Part shown: piece after piece, positions 6,659 to 12,867 of the stretch
Numbering within the stretch: position 1 is the stretch's first letter
How the letters are laid out: the number at the start of each line of letters is the position of its first letter
Assembly (NCBI GenBank): GCA_017578085.1
Contig: PKQR01000036.1
Span: 1 to 16,418 of the forward strand
Reading direction: 5' to 3'
DNA length: 16,418 bases
DNA from: Bacillota bacterium
GTDB lineage: Bacteria; Bacillota; Limnochordia; Limnochordales; ZCTH02-B6
Translations under genes and position numbers: made by a program
The notes under the pieces: model-generated
The model's database searches: none
What the model was told of the DNA's origin: nothing
Seen by the model: the letters and a program-made list of their open reading frames with translations, nothing else

Positions 6659-7316
6659 GGAAGATGTCCTCCCAGGTAGTCAGATTCACGATCTGGCCGT
6701 TGACCACAAAGGTCGGCGTGCCCAAAAGGCCCATGCGCACGCCCTGATCGTAAGCCTGCCGCACGTACTGCAGCGACCGGTCGTTGTCCAAGCAAGCCCG
6801 GAACTGGGCCACGTCCAGGCCCATTTGCCGGGCGTAGTCAATCAGGTTGTCCCGGCTGTAGGTGCCGCGGTTTCCGGTCCCCTTCTTGGACATGAGCAGC
6901 TCCTGGTACGGCCAAAAGGCGTCCATCTCCATGGCGCAGTAGGCCGCCCGGGCGGCTTGCACCGACTCAGGCCCAAGGATCGGGAAGAACCGGTAGGTGA
7001 ACTGGACCTTGCCCTCCGCCACGTAACTATCCAGCAGCCGCTTCACGACCTGTTCGGCAGCGGTGTGGCAGTGGGGGCACTGGAAATCGAAGTACTCTTC
7101 GACGTGCACCGGCGCGTCAGGCGAACCGATCCGGGTGCCCTGCGTAGGAAACTGCCCGTAATACGCGGCCGCCTGGGTAATGGTCCCGGCGTCTTGCCTG
7201 TTGGACCACCACTGGGCCCCGATGAGCAAGGCCACGAGAACAACCGCGATGCCCACCGCCCACTGCAGCGACCCGGACTTGCCCGAGTTCGACGTCTTCC
7301 GCGCCTTCTTGCCCAT
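6621..7316 (-). CDS. DsbA-family thiol oxidoreductase, membrane-anchored
   Basis: This is a 231-aa thioredoxin-fold protein that likely introduces disulfides into exported proteins. A Lys-rich N-terminus precedes one membrane segment (about residues 18-36), leaving the catalytic domain outside the membrane. The active site is C80-P-H-C83 after F-D-F-Q, the DsbA/Thioredoxin_4 type, and the cis-proline loop is L-G-T-P-T-F-V-V-N-G near the end. The frame is open back to 7421, but ATG 7316 has GAGGAG 6 nt upstream while ATG 7322 is too close to it, so 7316 is chosen. It overlaps the VKOR gene, with which it should form an oxidising couple. Promoter not evident. Confidence 0.93.
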   Translation of the reverse strand: MGKKARKTSNSGKSGSLQWAVGIAVVLVALLIGAQWWSNRQDAGTITQAAAYYGQFPTQGTRIGSPDAPVHVEEYFDFQCPHCHTAAEQVVKRLLDSYVAEGKVQFTYRFFPILGPESVQAARAAYCAMEMDAFWPYQELLMSKKGTGNRGTYSRDNLIDYARQMGLDVAQFRACLDNDRSLQYVRQAYDQGVRMGLLGTPTFVVNGQIVNLTTWEDIFRVIDRALAAAAR

Positions 7317-7405
7317 GCCCATCTCCTCACACCGGTACGCTGGCCACTCTAAAGCAACATTTCGCCCGGCCCGCCGCCACTCCTTTCGATTTCCCGGCAC
7401 GCCGA

Positions 7406-7418
7406 TTGACAAAGTCAA
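7406..7418. repeat. Short perfect inverted repeat upstream of the DsbA/VKOR operon
   Basis: TTGAC-AAA-GTCAA lies about 90 bp upstream of the DsbA-like start. Each arm on its own resembles a -35 box, but no good -10 follows on either strand. It may be an operator. Confidence 0.3.
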
Positions 7419-7520
7419 CATCCCAAGGGCGAAACCGCCTGCGCAACCGGCATGTGGGAAGGGAAAAGCGACCCGGGAGGGAGCACCCCGCTAGGGGGAA
7501 AAGCTATTGACCAGTACACC

Positions 7521-7550
7521 AAAGAAAAGGCCGCGGTGCAAACCGCGGCC
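7521..7550 (-). terminator. Rho-independent terminator, minus orientation
   Basis: A perfect 9-bp stem, GGCCGCGGT (7529-7537) and ACCGCGGCC (7542-7550), has a 4-nt loop. On the minus strand it is followed by TTTTCTTT. No minus-strand gene ends nearby: the closest upstream one is the FAH-family gene ending at 8149, on the far side of the plus-strand DUF123 gene. It therefore ends antisense or read-through transcription, and marks the true DUF123 start as lying downstream of it. Confidence 0.75.
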
Positions 7551-7562
7551 AGGGCAACTACC

Positions 7563-8063
7563 GTGGAGACAAGCGGCTTCTTCGACCCGCATGCAGCCGG
7601 CATCCAGAAACCGCACCCAGGCCGGTCGCGACCCCAAACTTCCAAACCCGCCGACAGCGGGCTCTACGTCCTTTGGCTGGAACTCCCGTGCCCTGCGCGG
7701 ACCACCGCCGGCAGCCTGGGGCTCGTTGCATTGCCGCCCGGATTGTACGCGTACGTGGGCAGCGCGCAGCGGCGACGCTCCGCCCGCATCGCCCGGCATT
7801 TGCAACCGGAGAAGCCCCTTCGTTGGCACATTGATTACATCCGGCCGCACGCTCGCGTCGTCGCGGTTTCCCTCGTGGACGGTACGCGCGACGGGGAATG
7901 CCGGTTGGCGCAGCAACTTACAGAAACCCTCGGCGCCCGCGTCGCTGTCCCCCGATTTGGCGCGAGCGACTGCCGCTGCCCGGGCCACTTGCTTCTATGC
8001 CCGCCTGGGACAAGCCTGGAGCGCGAGTGCCTGGCCGTTGGCGAACTGGTCCGACTCGCCTAG
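7563..8063 (+). CDS. DUF123 (GIY-YIG-related) protein
   Basis: The protein is 166 aa from GTG 7563. The DUF123 core starts at G-L-Y-V-L-W-L-E, runs through a L-G-x-x-x-L-P-P-G-L-Y-A-Y-V-G-S-A segment, then R-H-L-x-x-E-K-P-L-R-W-H-I-D-Y, and ends with F-G-A-S-D-C-R-C-P-G-H-L-L. The family is related to GIY-YIG nucleases and is sometimes fused to endonuclease III, which suggests a DNA-repair link, but activity is not established. The open frame extends to ATG 7452; GTG 7563 is preferred because AGGG lies 8 nt before it and because the upstream stretch contains a terminator stem. The first ~35 residues before the domain are Pro/Lys-rich and unlike the family. Confidence 0.85.
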   Translation: METSGFFDPHAAGIQKPHPGRSRPQTSKPADSGLYVLWLELPCPARTTAGSLGLVALPPGLYAYVGSAQRRRSARIARHLQPEKPLRWHIDYIRPHARVVAVSLVDGTRDGECRLAQQLTETLGARVAVPRFGASDCRCPGHLLLCPPGTSLERECLAVGELVRLA

Positions 8064-8105
8064 CGACGCGCCCCCGTGGCCGCTCGTCCCTTGCCGGGGA
8101 CGGCC

Positions 8106-8141
8106 GCCGTGCACCTCGGCTTGGCCGTGCACCTCCGCCTG
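8106..8141. repeat. Tandem 18-bp duplication just after the FAH-family gene stop
   Basis: Units GCCGTGCACCTCGGCTTG and GCCGTGCACCTCCGCCTG match at 16 of 18 positions. On the minus strand they begin 7 nt past the TAG stop at 8149-8151. Same unit length and relative position as the repeat after the VKOR gene, but the sequence is unrelated. Confidence 0.8.
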
Positions 8142-8148
8142 AACGGCG

Positions 8149-9048
8149 CTACTCACCCACCGTGTTTGCCAGGCGGCCAAGGCCCTCGGCTTCTACGACC
8201 ACCGTGTCGCCGACCTGGAGAAACCGCGGCGGGTCCAGGGCAAACCCGCAGCCTGGTCCTGTACCGGTGGCGATGATGTCGCCGGGTTCCAGCGTGATGT
8301 TGCGGGAGATCTCTTCGATAATCTCCGCAATGGTGAACAGCATCTCGCTGGTGCGGAAACGCTGGCGCTCTTCGCCGTTGACGCTCACCCGGATCTCAAA
8401 GTCAGGCTGGGGCACCGCCGGGTCCGCCAGTGCGATCCACGGGCCGGTGGGACAGAAGGTGTCGCACGACTTGCCCAAAAACCACTGGGGGCCGCGCTTT
8501 TGCAGGTCGCGGGCGGTCACGTCGTTGAGGAGCATATAGCCAAACACGTGCTCAGGCGCCTGGTCCGCCGCAATGCCGCGGCCGCCTTTGCCGATGACGA
8601 CGGCCAGCTCGCCCTCGTAGTCGAGGCTCGTGGTGTTGGCGGGCTTGCGGATCACATCGCCCGGTCCAATGATGGCGGTATGGGCCTTCGTAAACACGAC
8701 CGGAGCGGACGGCCGGCCTCCCAGCTCGCTCCATACCCGCTGGCCTTCGGCGATGTGCTCCATGTAGTTCTTGCCGACGCAGAAGACGTTTTTGGGCGGC
8801 CGTGGAATCGGCGCCAGGAAACGCACGCTGTCCAGCGGGCGCCATGCGTCAGCCGGCGCGGAACTGACCACTGCCCGCAGTTGTGCAAGCGCCTGCTGCC
8901 CGCCTTCGATCAGCGCTAGGACGCTCGCCGCCCAGCCGGCGCCGTCCGCCAGCACCGTCACATCTAGCACTCGGTCCTCCTCGACCAGGGCAAGGTGGGG
9001 AGTGGTAGCTGCATTGGCTTCGCCCGTTCGGATCATCGCTAGCTTCAT
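8149..9048 (-). CDS. Fumarylacetoacetate hydrolase (FAH) family enzyme
   Basis: This is a 299-aa cytosolic metal-dependent hydrolase, decarboxylase or isomerase of the FAH family, which acts on beta-diketo or 2-oxo acids in aromatic and sugar-acid breakdown. The metal triad is visible: E145 and E147 in D-Y-E-G-E-L-A-V-V-I-G and D176 in L-L-N-D-V-T-A-R-D. Also typical are N-Y-M-E-H near residue 95, G-K-S-C-D-T-F-C-P-T-G-P-W and the G-D-I-I-A-T-G-T-G-P-G-C-G signature near the C-terminus. The start is ATG 9048 (M-K-L-A-M-I-R), the usual beginning for the family. ATG 9075 is possible but neither has a strong ribosome site. No catabolic partner genes are adjacent, so the substrate is unknown. Confidence 0.92.
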   Translation of the reverse strand: MKLAMIRTGEANAATTPHLALVEEDRVLDVTVLADGAGWAASVLALIEGGQQALAQLRAVVSSAPADAWRPLDSVRFLAPIPRPPKNVFCVGKNYMEHIAEGQRVWSELGGRPSAPVVFTKAHTAIIGPGDVIRKPANTTSLDYEGELAVVIGKGGRGIAADQAPEHVFGYMLLNDVTARDLQKRGPQWFLGKSCDTFCPTGPWIALADPAVPQPDFEIRVSVNGEERQRFRTSEMLFTIAEIIEEISRNITLEPGDIIATGTGPGCGFALDPPRFLQVGDTVVVEAEGLGRLANTVGE

Positions 9049-9153
9049 CCGGCTTTCAACCCCGTTCAAAAGCATGTAGTCGAAGGTTTTCGCTTTGCCG
9101 CCTCGCGAACCTTGCGGCTATCGAGGAAAGAGCTGCCATGCTGGGCTCTCGCG

Positions 9154-9180
9154 AAAAGGAGGGCGCACGTCGCGCCCTCC
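9154..9180 (-). terminator. Rho-independent terminator of the DUF559 gene
   Basis: On the minus strand a perfect 9-bp stem (GGAGGGCGC and GCGCCCTCC) with a 5-nt loop is followed by TTTT. It lies 11 bp after the DUF559 stop and separates that gene from the FAH-family gene downstream on the same strand. Confidence 0.85.
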
Positions 9181-9191
9181 CGTGTCCACGC

Positions 9192-9644
9192 TCACGCCGT
9201 CATCCGCAGGCGAGCCTCTTCCAGCGCGGCTCGCAGTAGGGGATGGTGCGACCACTTCGCGGTTGTGCAATTTCCTCTCAAAGCCTTGGTTCGCTTGCTG
9301 ATCTGCGGCAGCAGCATCTGAAGGACACTCTTGAGGTGATAACGGATTTCCTCGGTAGACACACGCAGAACCAAATAGCCCTCGGACTCAAGCCAGCGGG
9401 TCTTTTCTTCGTCCCGGCGCCTCGTTTCCCTGAGGCAATGGAAAGGACCATCGACTTCCACAACAACCTTCGCCGCTTCAATGAGGATGTCTACTTCGAA
9501 TCCCCGGTCTCCTAACCGCTTGTTCGTGACGACGACGATTCCCTGTTTCCGCAACGCCCTCGCCAAGTGTTCCTCGCAGCGGCTGGCCGGCAGACAGCGC
9601 CACCCCCGTGAAACAGGATCGTGTGCCAATTTTGGTTTTGGCAC
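9192..9644 (-). CDS. DUF559 (Vsr-like, PD-(D/E)xK fold) endonuclease-like protein
   Basis: This 150-aa protein has the DUF559 domain related to the very-short-patch-repair nuclease fold. Visible catalytic-type residues are an N-terminal Glu (E24/E25 in S-R-C-E-E-H-L-A-R-A-L-R), D52 in G-F-E-V-D-I-L-I, and the E63-V-D65 motif in V-V-V-E-V-D-G-P-F-H. Further on come R-R-x-D-E-E-K-T-R-W-L and V-L-R-V-S-T-E-E-I. DUF559 proteins are widespread and often carried in accessory DNA; a DNA-cleaving role is inferred from the fold. The start is GTG 9644, only about 7 nt from the predicted transcription start, so the message may be leaderless; TTG 9629 is another possible start. A 7-bp inverted repeat, GTGCCAA/TTGGCAC (9623-9644), covers the start codon. 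It has its own promoter and terminator. Confidence 0.88.
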   Translation of the reverse strand: MPKPKLAHDPVSRGWRCLPASRCEEHLARALRKQGIVVVTNKRLGDRGFEVDILIEAAKVVVEVDGPFHCLRETRRRDEEKTRWLESEGYLVLRVSTEEIRYHLKSVLQMLLPQISKRTKALRGNCTTAKWSHHPLLRAALEEARLRMTA

Positions 9645-9657
9645 ACTGGTAAGCGCA

Positions 9658-9687
9658 ATTCTAAGCCACTTTTCTTGGAAGTGTCAA
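9658..9687 (-). promoter_or_regulatory. Near-consensus sigma-70 promoter for the DUF559 gene
   Basis: On the minus strand TTGACA (9682-9687) is followed by an 18-bp spacer and TAGAAT (9658-9663), the best promoter match in the window. The expected start point near 9651 is only about 7 nt before the annotated GTG. Confidence 0.8.
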
Positions 9688-9695
9688 GCTTTCCG

Positions 9696-10260
9696 ATGGC
9701 CGTCTCGGCCCCGGCGCTGCAGGACTCCGAGGTCGAGGCACTCTCGGGGCAGGAGCTTCGTTTCGTAACCGGAACCGTCGAGCGGCCGGCCTTCCCTGGC
9801 CGCCCGACTCCTGGACAAGGACAGGGCCGGCCAAGCTACAGGAGCCGGCCTCGCGCACCTTGAGGACGACCTGCTTGTGGGCACCACCGCAGTGACCATT
9901 GCCGCAGACGGCTACGCGTGGGCTTTGCGCAGCACCAGCGGCGGCATCGCTGTAGACCGGGCCGGCGCCGTCTACGCCCCGGGTGTCAAGCGGCCCCAAG
10001 CCACGCACGAGCAGCGCAACCCCCAGGACGTCGTGTTCGTGCACGGCGACGGGATCGCCCCGGAATTTGCCGCCCGGCTTCCGCTGCAACCCTCGGGCGC
10101 CGAGTTCAGCGGCCGCTTGGCCCTCGGCGGCGACGGGACGCTGTATCTGACCCGCAGGCAGCGGGTGCTGATCGGCGGCGCGCCCGAGGAGAAGTTCGTC
10201 CTGTGGCAAGTGCCGGTAGGCCGCGCCGGCCTCGCCGCCCAGGGCCGGGTCATCGACTAA
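9696..10260 (+). pseudogene. Frameshifted beta-rich protein remnant
   Basis: A frame beginning at ATG 9696 (M-A-V-S-A-P-A-L-Q-D-S-E) reads well to about 9790. It then continues in the next frame to the stop at 10260, as though one T were extra in the GCCTTCCCT run. The repaired product is about 188 aa and has repeated short strands such as D-G-Y-A-W-A-L, I-A-V-D-R-A-G-A-V-Y and G-D-G-T-L-Y-L. These recall beta-propeller repeats or phage-type beta-structural proteins. No catalytic motif is seen and I do not recognise the family. The longest intact part starts at GTG 9877 (127 aa). It could be a fragment of a once larger gene, or the indel could be a sequencing error. Confidence 0.45.
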
Positions 10261-10261
10261 C

Positions 10262-10510
10262 GTGGAAACCTTTGAGGTGAAGACCGCCGACGTGCCCGGG
10301 TGGTTTCAGATCGGGTCGCCGGCCCACGCGGCCGCACTCCGGCAGCTCTCAATCATCAGCGGCTACTCGGCCCGGATCGTCATTGAGCGACTGACCGATT
10401 CAGGAGAGCGCGTCTACCTTGAGGAAACCATGGAAACGCCCGGGCTGTTCCAAACCCGTCTGCCCAACGGCCACTTATGGTCTTGTAGGGGCTGCTATTA
10501 CGCTCCCTAA
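10262..10510 (+). CDS. Small hypothetical protein
   Basis: This is an 82-aa open frame from GTG 10262, starting 1 nt after the stop of the preceding remnant. It has alternating polar and hydrophobic residues, an E-E-T-M-E-T-P-G-L-F-Q-T segment and an odd Cys-containing end (C-R-G-C-Y-Y-A-P). No signal, membrane segment or known domain is seen. The tight spacing suggests that it once shared a transcript with the upstream remnant. No good ribosome site precedes it. It may be real, truncated or spurious. Confidence 0.4.
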   Translation: METFEVKTADVPGWFQIGSPAHAAALRQLSIISGYSARIVIERLTDSGERVYLEETMETPGLFQTRLPNGHLWSCRGCYYAP

Positions 10511-10597
10511 TGCCCATCGCCCCGCCGGCGACCGGCGCAGCCTACAGGGCGACAGGTTTCCCATCGTATGCGATGCACAACGGTTGGCCAGTGAGTG

Positions 10598-10626
10598 TTG
10601 TCGCGCACGATCGGCATGTGTAAGAT
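10598..10626 (+). promoter_or_regulatory. Candidate promoter of the DUF488-DuOB operon
   Basis: TTGTCG (10598-10603), a 17-bp spacer and TAAGAT (10621-10626). Each box matches 4 of 6 bases, with optimal spacing. A strong AGGAGGTG ribosome site follows at 10674-10681. Confidence 0.45.
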
Positions 10627-10684
10627 TTGAAGTACAGAGATCATACGTTCGCCCCTCCATGCCTATTCGCCTCAGGAGGTGTCC

Positions 10685-10747
10685 CTGTTCGCAGGCGGCG
10701 TGACGCACACCGACGCATGGGGCGTTGCGGAAGCTGACTGGTGGTAG
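10685..10747 (+). CDS. Possible 20-codon leader ORF after a perfect ribosome site
   Basis: AGGAGGTG at 10674-10681 is the strongest ribosome site here, yet the only codon at suitable distance that opens a frame is CTG 10685. The product would be 20 residues ending D-W-W before TAG 10745. The DUF488 start GTG 10761 follows 13 nt after the stop. It could be a leader that couples translation, the tail of a lost gene, or chance. Confidence 0.3.
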   Translation: MFAGGVTHTDAWGVAEADWW

Positions 10748-10760
10748 GTGTCGAGCCAAG

Positions 10761-11330
10761 GTGCAGGACTCACCGGATACAGCGGTTTACACCATCGGGT
10801 ACGGGCAACGGCGTGGGGCTGACGTTATCGACCTGCTCCAGCGGTACGGCATTCAATACCTTGTGGACGTGCGCAGCACGCCTTACTCCCGCTTTCGCCC
10901 TGAGTTTTCTCGTCCCGCGTTGGAGAAGGCACTGCCTGCGCTGGGGGTGCGGTACGTGTTTATGGGTGATCTGCTGGGAGGACGGCCCTCGGACCCAACG
11001 TGCTACCGCGACGGCAAGGTCGATTACACCGCCCTGAGCCGTACGCCTGCGTACCAGCACGGTATCCAACGCCTAAAGAAAGCTTGGATGCAGGGCTTGC
11101 GCGTCTGCCTGCTGTGCAGCGAGGCAAGGCCTGAAGATTGCCACCGGACCAAGCTCATCGGCCAAAGCCTGGCGGAACAAGGCATCCCAGTCCGCCACAT
11201 CGACGCCGACGGATCGGCCGTGGACCATGACCTGGTGATGCGACGACTCACCGGCGGGCAACAGAGCCTGTTTGGCGTGGCCTTCACCTCCCGCAAGCGA
11301 TATCAGGTGAAGGAAAGTGATCCAGAATGA
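10761..11330 (+). CDS. DUF488 family protein, copy 1
   Basis: This is a 189-aa cytosolic protein of the DUF488 family, whose biochemical activity is not established. Family hallmarks are the N-terminal Y-T-I-G-Y-G (10-15), V-D-V-R-S-T-P-Y-S-R (35-44), the R-Y-V-F-M-G-D-L-L-G-G-R-P segment (64-76) and the C-S-E-A-R-P-E-D-C-H-R motif (119-129), with C119, C127 and H128 as likely functional residues. A C-terminal extension, R-R-L-T-G-G-Q-Q-S-L-F-G then F-T-S-R-K-R-Y-Q, is shared with the next gene. GTG 10761 is chosen because the domain begins a few residues later; TTG 10725 is possible. The stop overlaps the ATG of copy 2 as ATGA, so the pair is translationally coupled. Confidence 0.9.
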   Translation: MQDSPDTAVYTIGYGQRRGADVIDLLQRYGIQYLVDVRSTPYSRFRPEFSRPALEKALPALGVRYVFMGDLLGGRPSDPTCYRDGKVDYTALSRTPAYQHGIQRLKKAWMQGLRVCLLCSEARPEDCHRTKLIGQSLAEQGIPVRHIDADGSAVDHDLVMRRLTGGQQSLFGVAFTSRKRYQVKESDPE

Positions 11331-11958
11331 ATGCAGAGTCGCCCCTTTGCAAGATCGTCACGATTGGCGCCTACGGATTCACAGAGGAGAAATTCTTCGC
11401 ATCGTTGCATGCAGCAGGTGTGGACGTGCTGTGCGACGTCCGCATGCGGCGCTCCGTCCGCGGGCCGGCTTACCGCTTCGCGAATAGCGGCTATTTGCAA
11501 GAGAAGCTGGCGCAGATGGGGATCCGGTACGTTCATATGAAGGACCTGGCGCCGACCGACGCGATCCGTGGACTGCAGCACCAAGCCGATAAGCAGAACC
11601 GGGTCACCAAACGCCAGCGCACCCTCCTAAGTCAACAGTTTGTCCAGGCATACACGGACGCTTGTCTCAAAGGCCTGGATGCGGATGAGTTTCTCAAGCG
11701 GCTCGGCCCCGCTTGCCGAGTCGTGGCGCTGTTTTGTGTTGAGGGTCATCCCGAAGCCTGCCATAGGATGCTCCTGGCCGACCATTTGGCAATGCATTTT
11801 CGCGTGGAAGTCCAGCACCTTCGACCGTCAGACGATCGCGTTGTAGACAGGACACGGTGCTAAGACGTCTTACCGGCGGCCAGCAGGACCTGTTCGGTAT
11901 GCGTTTTACCTCCCGCAAGCAGTACCAAATGCTCGAAAGCGCCTCTGATGAGGAATAG
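11327..11958 (+). pseudogene. DUF488 family protein, copy 2, frameshifted before its tail
   Basis: ATG 11327 opens a 178-aa frame stopping at 11863. It contains the DUF488 marks I-V-T-I-G-A-Y-G (10-17), C-D-V-R-M-R-R-S (36-43), R-Y-V-H-M-K-D-L (67-74) and C-V-E-G-H-P-E-A-C-H-R (137-147). The core domain looks complete. One frame over, directly after the stop region, the DNA encodes R-R-L-T-G-G-Q-Q-D-L-F-G and F-T-S-R-K-Q-Y-Q, closely matching the tail of copy 1, and ends at TAG 11956. Codon alignment with copy 1 places one missing base between about 11845 and 11853. Restored, it would be about 210 aa. The short form may still fold; the change may also be a sequencing error. Confidence 0.85.
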
Positions 11959-11970
11959 ACGCTGGCCTGC

Positions 11971-12061
11971 ATGATCACGATCGGCGTTTACGATGTGCGC
12001 AGACGTCGTGGCGTATTTTGCCGAGTATCTGGACGTGGAGGTGCAACACCTGACTCCATGA
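11971..12061 (+). pseudogene. Collapsed remnant of a third DUF488 gene
   Basis: ATG 11971 encodes M-I-T-I-G-V-Y-D, the typical DUF488 start. Within about 30 nt the frame changes and the DNA encodes V-V-A-Y-F-A-E-Y-L-D-V-E-V-Q-H-L-T-P followed by TGA (12059-12061). That matches the late part of copy 2 (M-H-F-R-V-E-V-Q-H-L-R-P). The middle of the gene, including the Cys-x6-Cys-His-Arg motif, is gone. It starts 12 nt after the end of restored copy 2, and its TGA overlaps the ATG of the DuOB-like gene, so the original operon joints survive. Confidence 0.75.
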
Positions 12062-12678
12062 GGGTCCTCGTTGTCGCAAGAACTCGCATGGGTGGCGACC
12101 GACGGTGCATCGGCGCATTGAGCCTTGAAAAGAAGGCCCAATCGTACCGGCTTCGCATGGCAGACGGCAGCTACCCGTCTGTAAATTCGCCTTTTCAGGT
12201 CGGCGAAATATGGGAAGTCGAGACGACGAGAGCTGGCGTCACCCTTGAGCCTCCGCACACTGAGGACGTACGGGTCCTAAGCGCACGTCGCGTAGGCGTT
12301 GAACAAGGTTTCTTGGCGACGACCATCCTCCAGCGGGTCAAACCGTGGAGAGGCAGTATTGAACACCTCTTTGACGGTCTCGTCCAGTTCACCAACAATG
12401 GCCATGGTTACGTCTCTCGGCGCACCGGAGTGCCGTCGTATAGTACCGGATTCTGGATTCCGGACCGACAGCTTATACTCGATGGAACGCACTATTACTA
12501 TCCAATGTTCAACACAAACCGTTGGAAAGGATTGGCTTATGTCGGGGAACGACCGCCGACCAGGCGTATCATGGCTGGGGCGCTTGTGCGTGTGTCGCTG
12601 GCCCGATGGTGGCGCCCGCCGGACTCTGAGAACGCCGAGGAGCGGTGTTACCTACAACTATCCGATTGGTACGACTAA
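12058..12678 (+). CDS. Dual-OB-fold (DuOB-like) protein
   Basis: This is a 206-aa protein starting at ATG 12058 (M-R-V-L-V-V-A-R-T-R-M). The frame extends upstream to 11971 only through the DUF488 remnant. From memory its sequence fits the dual-OB domain family: an N-terminal half with F-Q-V-G-E-I-W-E-V (about 45-53) and P-P-H-T-E-D-V (about 64-70), and a C-terminal half with S-T-G-F-W-I-P-D, V-R-V-S-L-A-R-W-W-R-P and the terminal E-E-R-C-Y-L-Q-L-S-D-W-Y-D. OB folds usually bind nucleic acid. As I recall, DuOB proteins have been noted beside DUF488 genes in predicted conflict systems; that needs a search. GGAGG lies 16 nt before the ATG, inside the remnant, so coupling with the upstream frame is likely. 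Confidence 0.75.
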   Translation: MRVLVVARTRMGGDRRCIGALSLEKKAQSYRLRMADGSYPSVNSPFQVGEIWEVETTRAGVTLEPPHTEDVRVLSARRVGVEQGFLATTILQRVKPWRGSIEHLFDGLVQFTNNGHGYVSRRTGVPSYSTGFWIPDRQLILDGTHYYYPMFNTNRWKGLAYVGERPPTRRIMAGALVRVSLARWWRPPDSENAEERCYLQLSDWYD

Positions 12679-12867
12679 AGGCCTTGCGGGGGATGGTGAA
12701 CCGCCTGCTCTGCTTATGGTGGCTCTCCTCGAGGCGCGGAAACCGAGCTGTCGGCTGCCGAGGAGGCCTTTCCCCGTACGGGAACCGGTAGGAGCTGGCC
12801 CGGTCGGCACAAAATCTCCTGCTTTACAGACACCTGAGGCAATAGAACACCGGGGGTGGCGGGTGGC

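Noticed and set aside
7415..7645. Small minus-strand membrane protein between the DsbA-like and DUF123 genes
   Set aside because: A hydrophobic stretch exists, but a terminator stem runs through it and no ribosome site precedes it.
10685..10747. Tryptophan attenuator
   Set aside because: Two terminal Trp codons are present, but there is no terminator/antiterminator pair and no Trp-related gene follows.
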